Shown here piece by piece: positions 60,122 through 64,000 of a stretch of DNA of 64,000 bases. Both the position numbers and the translations under genes were made by a program. The stretch's first letter is position 1. The number at the start of each line of letters is the position of its first letter. Under the pieces are notes generated by a model. That model made no database searches. It was given only the letters and a program-made list of their open reading frames with translations, and was not told the DNA's origin. Source of the stretch: Pontibacter burrus (lineage in GTDB: Bacteria; Bacteroidota; Bacteroidia; Cytophagales; Hymenobacteraceae); the NCBI RefSeq assembly GCF_010686685.1, contig NZ_JAAGWD010000001.1, forward strand, positions 806,001 to 870,000. Direction: 5' to 3'.

Positions 60122-60872
60122 GGGTTAGGTTCTGTCCGTCATAAACAGCATAAGAGCAAAAATTAACCCATTCTCCCAGGTTCACATAGCGGCTTTTGTC
60201 GCCAATAGGTAAATCGAGCGGTAAATGCCGGTGCCCGAAAATATAGTAATCGTGGTGCTGTTCAGCTTCCACTTCACGGCAGTATTGTACCAGCCACTCA
60301 TCTTCACCTAAAAACTTTTCATCCTTCTCAACATTGCTGATGCGGCTCTTGCGCGACCACATGTTGGCAATGCCGATACCCAGGTTCGGGTGGATGCGTG
60401 CAAAGGCCCACTGACAGACTTTATTGGCAAATACTTTTTTGATGACCTTATAGGTGTGGTCGCCGGGACCTAAACCATCGCCGTGCCCAATGTAAAAAGA
60501 GTGGCCATTTATAGTTGTCGAGATGGGTTCACGGAGAATAGGAATGTTTAGCTCTTTCGGAAAGTAGTCAAACATCCACATATCGTGGTTACCCGTGAAA
60601 AACAGCACCGGTATACCAGAGTCAGTAATTTCGGCCAGTTTACCTTGTAGCCGGATAAAGCCTTTGGGTATCGTGTGGCGGTATTCGAACCAGAAGTCGA
60701 AAATGTCGCCGAGCAGGAGAATAGCCGCCGCATCGTGCTTTACCTGGTCCAGCCAGCGCACAATCTTCTGTTCGCGGGCTCTGCTGGTTGCAGCGTCCGG
60801 CACTCCCAAATGAAAATCAGATGCAAAATATATTTTCTTGCCCGGGGCAAGCTGATCAATTCGGAAGGTCAT
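60102..60872 (-). CDS. lpxH: UDP-2,3-diacylglucosamine diphosphatase-like phosphoesterase (LpxH type)
   Basis: A 256-residue calcineurin-like metallophosphoesterase. All metal-binding blocks are present: FASDFHLG (16-23), GDIFDFWF (55-62), GNHDMW, GHGD and FGHRHLP. The order and the WFEYRH segment fit the LpxH group that makes lipid X in lipid A synthesis. It overlaps the LUD gene by 17 bases and the propeller gene by 20 bases. Confidence 0.85.
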   Translation of the reverse strand: MTFRIDQLAPGKKIYFASDFHLGVPDAATSRAREQKIVRWLDQVKHDAAAILLLGDIFDFWFEYRHTIPKGFIRLQGKLAEITDSGIPVLFFTGNHDMWMFDYFPKELNIPILREPISTTINGHSFYIGHGDGLGPGDHTYKVIKKVFANKVCQWAFARIHPNLGIGIANMWSRKSRISNVEKDEKFLGEDEWLVQYCREVEAEQHHDYYIFGHRHLPLDLPIGDKSRYVNLGEWVNFCSYAVYDGQNLTLEHFEA

Positions 60873-61506
60873 CTATCAGGAAAAGTACGAGTTGTTTTGG
60901 GCCATGAGCACCCATAACAAGGGTTTTTTCGATATCGGCAGTACGGCTTGGGCCACTCACCAGCGATACCATTGACGGGTAATTTTCTTTATACTTATCG
61001 CGCAGCTTTTGCAGGCCATCCTTAATGTCGGGTACCAGCTGGCTGGCTTTTGCTACCACCAGGTGCGTTTCCGGATAAATACTTAACCGGCGGCCACCAG
61101 CATTGGCAGAGCTTACCAGAATACTGCCTGTGCGTGTAATAAGCGACTCGCAGGTGGTGAGGCTTGCCTGAGCTTTCTGTACAAAATCCTGTTCAGAGTC
61201 GGTGTACTCTATGCCGGCATGGTAAAGTGCTTTCTGCAGGTTTGCTTCCCACACAAACAGGTGCTCAATGTTTTGCTCACGTTTAAACGTATAAAGTTGA
61301 TCAAAGAAATCTTCTTCGTTTTCGCAGTAAACAAAGGTACCACTGTTCTTAATAAAAGCCTCTACAAACACCACAGACAGATCATCGGTAGCAGTGTGGT
61401 GCAGTGGAGAAGTGAAATCAGGGGTAGGAGGCAGAAAAGGCGCTGGCTTAGCCAGCGCCTCTCTTACTTTTCTTAATACTATTTCTTTGGTTTTTGCTTC
61501 GTACAT
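60856..61506 (-). CDS. LUD-domain (LutC/YkgG-like) protein
   Basis: The protein has 216 residues. The LUD fold is recognised by LITRTGSILVSSANAGGRRLSIYPETHLVVA (about 119-150) and SLVSGPSRTADIEKTLVMGAHGPKQLVLFLID at the C-terminus. LutC is part of the LutABC lactate oxidase, but lutA and lutB are absent here. Members next to ftsH are common in Bacteroidota and lack a proven role. It lies 12 bases after ftsH and overlaps lpxH. Confidence 0.85.
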   Translation of the reverse strand: MYEAKTKEIVLRKVREALAKPAPFLPPTPDFTSPLHHTATDDLSVVFVEAFIKNSGTFVYCENEEDFFDQLYTFKREQNIEHLFVWEANLQKALYHAGIEYTDSEQDFVQKAQASLTTCESLITRTGSILVSSANAGGRRLSIYPETHLVVAKASQLVPDIKDGLQKLRDKYKENYPSMVSLVSGPSRTADIEKTLVMGAHGPKQLVLFLIDDLPN

Positions 61507-61518
61507 GCCTGTTTAGCT

Positions 61519-63633
61519 TCAAGCTGTTCTTGTATTCAGGTTATCTTCCTTTTCGGTAGCAGACTGGCCATTTCCGTTTGCAGAGCTTGGCACATCTTCA
61601 TCAGGCTGGGTATTACCAAACTCTACCGGATGATTCTGTTCAACTTCGCTCTTGGTCTGGCTGCGGTCGGTACCTGCAGTGTGTGCCTGGTACGTTGTAA
61701 GTGCGTCAAACGGACGAGGACCAACAAGGCGCTCCAGGTCGCTCTGGAACAGGATCTCTTTCTCAAGCAGTTCCTGAGCAATGATCTCCAGTTTGTCGCG
61801 CTTCTCGGTAAGCAGGGCTATAGTACGGTCGTAAGCAGCTTTAATCAGGGAGCGTACTTCCTCGTCTATCGTTTCGGCTGTGGCTTCAGAATATGGTTTG
61901 TTAAACTGCATATCCGACTGCTTCGAATCGTAGAACGATACGTTACCGATCTTAGGGTTCATACCATACATGGTTACAATGCTGTAGGCCATTTTGGTAA
62001 TGCGTTCCAGGTCGCTCAGCGCACCGGTTGATATTTTACCGAACACGATCTCCTCAGCAGCACGGCCACCAAGCGCCATGCACATCTCATCAATCAACTG
62101 CTCTGTAGTATACAGGAACTGCTCTTTTGGTAAATACTGTGCATAACCCAACGCAGCTACACCACGCGGAACTATACTTACTTTTACCAACGGATCGGCG
62201 TGCTCCAGGAACCAGCCAGCTACCGCATGGCCAGCTTCGTGGTAAGCCACAATTTTCTTCTCTTCCGGAGAGATAATCTTGTTCTTCTTCTCCAGACCAC
62301 CAATCACACGGTCAATGGCATCGTTAAAGTCCTGCTGGTCTACTGCTTTCTTGTTACGACGCGCCGCAATCAGGGCAGCTTCGTTACACACGTTGGCAAT
62401 TTCGGCACCGGCAAAGCCTGGTGTCTGAGCAGCAAGGTTTTTAGCGTTTACATCCGGCGCAAGCGTAAGCGGGCCAAGGTGTACATTAAATATTTCGGTA
62501 CGGCCATTAATATCCGGCTTGTCGATACTGATCTGGCGGTCGAAACGTCCCGGACGCAACAGGGCAGAGTCAAGCGTATCAGGACGGTTCGTAGCGGCAA
62601 GAATAATTACTCCTGAGTCGGTTGCGAAACCATCCATCTCTACAAGCAGGGAGTTCAGTGTATTTTCGCGCTCATCGTTACCACCTGGCACCTGGCCACG
62701 GCTACGGTGACGGCCAATCGCATCGATCTCATCTATAAAAATGATACATGGCGCTTTGGCTTTTGCCTGCTTAAACAGGTCGCGTACACGGGCAGCACCC
62801 ACACCCACGAACATCTCTACGAAGTCGGAACCCGACAAAGAGAAGAACGGAACATCGGCTTCACCGGCTACGGCTTTCGCTAATAACGTTTTACCTGTAC
62901 CCGGAGGGCCAACAAGCAGGGCGCCTTTTGGTATTTTACCACCTAGTATCGTGAATTTGCTTGGGTTCTTCAGGAACTCAACAATCTCCTGCACTTCTTC
63001 TTTTGCTTCCTCAAGGCCGGCCACATCCTTAAATGTGATCTTTACCTTATTCTCGGCATCAAACAGGGCAGCTTTAGATTTGCCTATGTTAAAGATCTGA
63101 CCACCCGAACCACCTGCTGTTACGCGGCGCATCAGGAACCAAAAACCAAACAGCAGCAATATCAGGAAACCCCATGTTGCGAAGAAGTCCATGAAGCCGG
63201 TACGGTCTTCGGTGTAGATCGGAACCCGTTCAGCTCGCGGCACATCGGCCTGTAGTTTGTCGAGGTCTTCTTTAAAAAGCTCTGCAGAAATTACCTGGAA
63301 GTGGTACTGAGGGCCTTTATCCTTCGTGATCATACCACGGTCTGAAAGCTCCTGTTTGTACTTTTCGTTCTCAAGCGCTTCCTGCTTCAGGTATACTTCT
63401 ACGGTCTTGTTATTTACAATCGTAACTTTGTTTACGTCGCCGCTAAGCAACATTTCTTCAAAGTCCTTTTGCGAGGTCTCTACCGAAGAGTTACTCCGGT
63501 TAAGATAGGTAAGACCGAAAATCACCATAATCAGCACCGCCAGCATCCAAAGTTGCATTGTTGGGCGTGGGGGCGTGGTAGGTATTATCGGCTTCTTTTT
63601 TTTGTTATTTCCTTTCTTGTTCTTTTCTGCCAT
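61519..63633 (-). CDS. ftsH: ATP-dependent zinc metalloprotease FtsH
   Basis: A 704-residue membrane protease. Helices lie at about 26-44 and 147-168. The AAA module has Walker A GPPGTGKT, Walker [12 protein letters not shown] and the SRH. The protease domain has the zinc motif HEAGH. It degrades misfolded membrane proteins and selected regulators. The C-terminal ~60 residues are a disordered polar tail. The N-terminal 25 residues are very basic ([12 protein letters not shown]). It follows rsfS by 60 bases. Confidence 0.97.
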   Translation of the reverse strand: MAEKNKKGNNKKKKPIIPTTPPRPTMQLWMLAVLIMVIFGLTYLNRSNSSVETSQKDFEEMLLSGDVNKVTIVNNKTVEVYLKQEALENEKYKQELSDRGMITKDKGPQYHFQVISAELFKEDLDKLQADVPRAERVPIYTEDRTGFMDFFATWGFLILLLFGFWFLMRRVTAGGSGGQIFNIGKSKAALFDAENKVKITFKDVAGLEEAKEEVQEIVEFLKNPSKFTILGGKIPKGALLVGPPGTGKTLLAKAVAGEADVPFFSLSGSDFVEMFVGVGAARVRDLFKQAKAKAPCIIFIDEIDAIGRHRSRGQVPGGNDERENTLNSLLVEMDGFATDSGVIILAATNRPDTLDSALLRPGRFDRQISIDKPDINGRTEIFNVHLGPLTLAPDVNAKNLAAQTPGFAGAEIANVCNEAALIAARRNKKAVDQQDFNDAIDRVIGGLEKKNKIISPEEKKIVAYHEAGHAVAGWFLEHADPLVKVSIVPRGVAALGYAQYLPKEQFLYTTEQLIDEMCMALGGRAAEEIVFGKISTGALSDLERITKMAYSIVTMYGMNPKIGNVSFYDSKQSDMQFNKPYSEATAETIDEEVRSLIKAAYDRTIALLTEKRDKLEIIAQELLEKEILFQSDLERLVGPRPFDALTTYQAHTAGTDRSQTKSEVEQNHPVEFGNTQPDEDVPSSANGNGQSATEKEDNLNTRTA

Positions 63634-63693
63634 GATTTAGTTATCAAATGTTTGAAAAACTCCGGCCGCTTCAAATTGTTTTGAGAGCCTGAG

Positions 63694-64000
63694 TTAGTTA
63701 ACAGATTCTACGTGCTTGATGTGTGCGTCGCCCCATAGTTCTTCCAGTGCATAAAACTCGCGTTTATCTCTCAGGAAAACGTGTGCTACCACATCCACAT
63801 AGTCCAGCAGCACCCATTCTCTGTTGGTACGGCCTTCGGTCTGCCACGGATTCTGCTTAGTTGCTTTAAAAACTTCTTCTTCTATGGCATTTGCAATTGC
63901 TTCCAGTTGTGTGTCGGAGTTTGCTGATGCTATAATAAAGTAGTCGGAGACTGCATTTTTAAGTGATTTAAGGTTCATCACAACAATATCGGACGCTTTC
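63694..64000 (-). CDS. rsfS: Ribosome silencing factor RsfS (runs off the right edge)
   Basis: The open frame continues to the window edge; residues KASDIVVMNLKSLKNAVSDYF can be read across the first internal GTG/ATG, so the N-terminus is outside. RsfS binds L14 and blocks subunit joining during starvation. Diagnostic segments are DYFIIASANSDTQLEAIA and WVLLDYVDVVAHVF. It is upstream of ftsH in the same direction, as commonly in Bacteroidota. Confidence 0.92.
   Translation of the reverse strand, partial: KASDIVVMNLKSLKNAVSDYFIIASANSDTQLEAIANAIEEEVFKATKQNPWQTEGRTNREWVLLDYVDVVAHVFLRDKREFYALEELWGDAHIKHVESVN

Overview
The window is chromosomal DNA of a Bacteroidota bacterium, most likely Cytophagales/Hymenobacteraceae (Pontibacter-like). 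This rests on the gene content (RicT next to GldH, LpxH-type hydrolase, DUF4097 and DUF2490 proteins, BlaI with an M56 receptor, large Bacteroidota-type SecA), on several -7 boxes fitting TAnnTTTG, and on gene order. The genus is an inference. No prophage, integron, CRISPR array, rRNA or tRNA was recognised. Both window ends cut genes: an alpha/beta hydrolase at the left and the ribosome silencing factor RsfS at the right.

Layout. 1-9.5 kb: Ldh-type oxidoreductase, a large TPR protein, Ppx/GppA phosphatase, an AT-rich orphan RusA-like nuclease, an RlmI-like methyltransferase, DapF and two GNATs. 9.6-21.3 kb: SecA, DeoC, a SPOR lipoprotein, an M20 amidohydrolase, two envelope proteins, Hsp20, a DegP/HtrA protease and an aldehyde dehydrogenase. 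21.7-27.6 kb: ECF sigma, probable anti-sigma and DUF4097 operon, RidA, a membrane-anchored MutS-like ATPase and three small genes. 27.6-33.1 kb: EF-Ts, S2, S9 and L13, then an M56 receptor/BlaI pair with three operator copies. 33.2-43.6 kb: twin lipoproteins, ABC permease, quinone oxidoreductase, a two-component system next to a beta-barrel-like protein and an Ala/Lys-rich secreted repeat protein, NUDIX and a serine hydrolase. 43.8-49.6 kb: a 1,310-residue SF1 helicase, a beta-propeller lipoprotein and an NmrA-type reductase. 49.7-55.5 kb: a 670-residue Gly/Ser/Tyr low-complexity protein divergent from a cold-shock protein, an EEP nuclease-like membrane protein, GldH and RicT. 55.7-64 kb: flippase, two-domain GNAT, SMR exporter, then LpxH, LUD, FtsH and RsfS with a beta-propeller protein.

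The strongest unexplained signal is not a gene. The perfect 10-bp palindrome AACTATAGTT and its core CTATAG are iterated through intergenic DNA and reading frames alike. I located 20 exact 10-mers by hand, where about 0.06 is expected by chance. It resembles in kind the highly iterated palindrome HIP1 of cyanobacteria, with a different sequence. Gene-free stretches at 3.9-4.8, 8.1-8.4, 14.3-14.7, 37.5-37.9 and 58.1-59.0 kb are mosaics of further repeats: C-rich/G-rich hairpins able to form G-quadruplexes, a ~320-bp element present twice in opposite orientation 54 kb apart, a REPIN-like 84-bp element, and a cluster of tetraloop hairpins.

The second notable item is the GYGS-repeat protein beside the cold-shock gene, whose composition resembles eukaryotic FUS-like condensate-forming domains.
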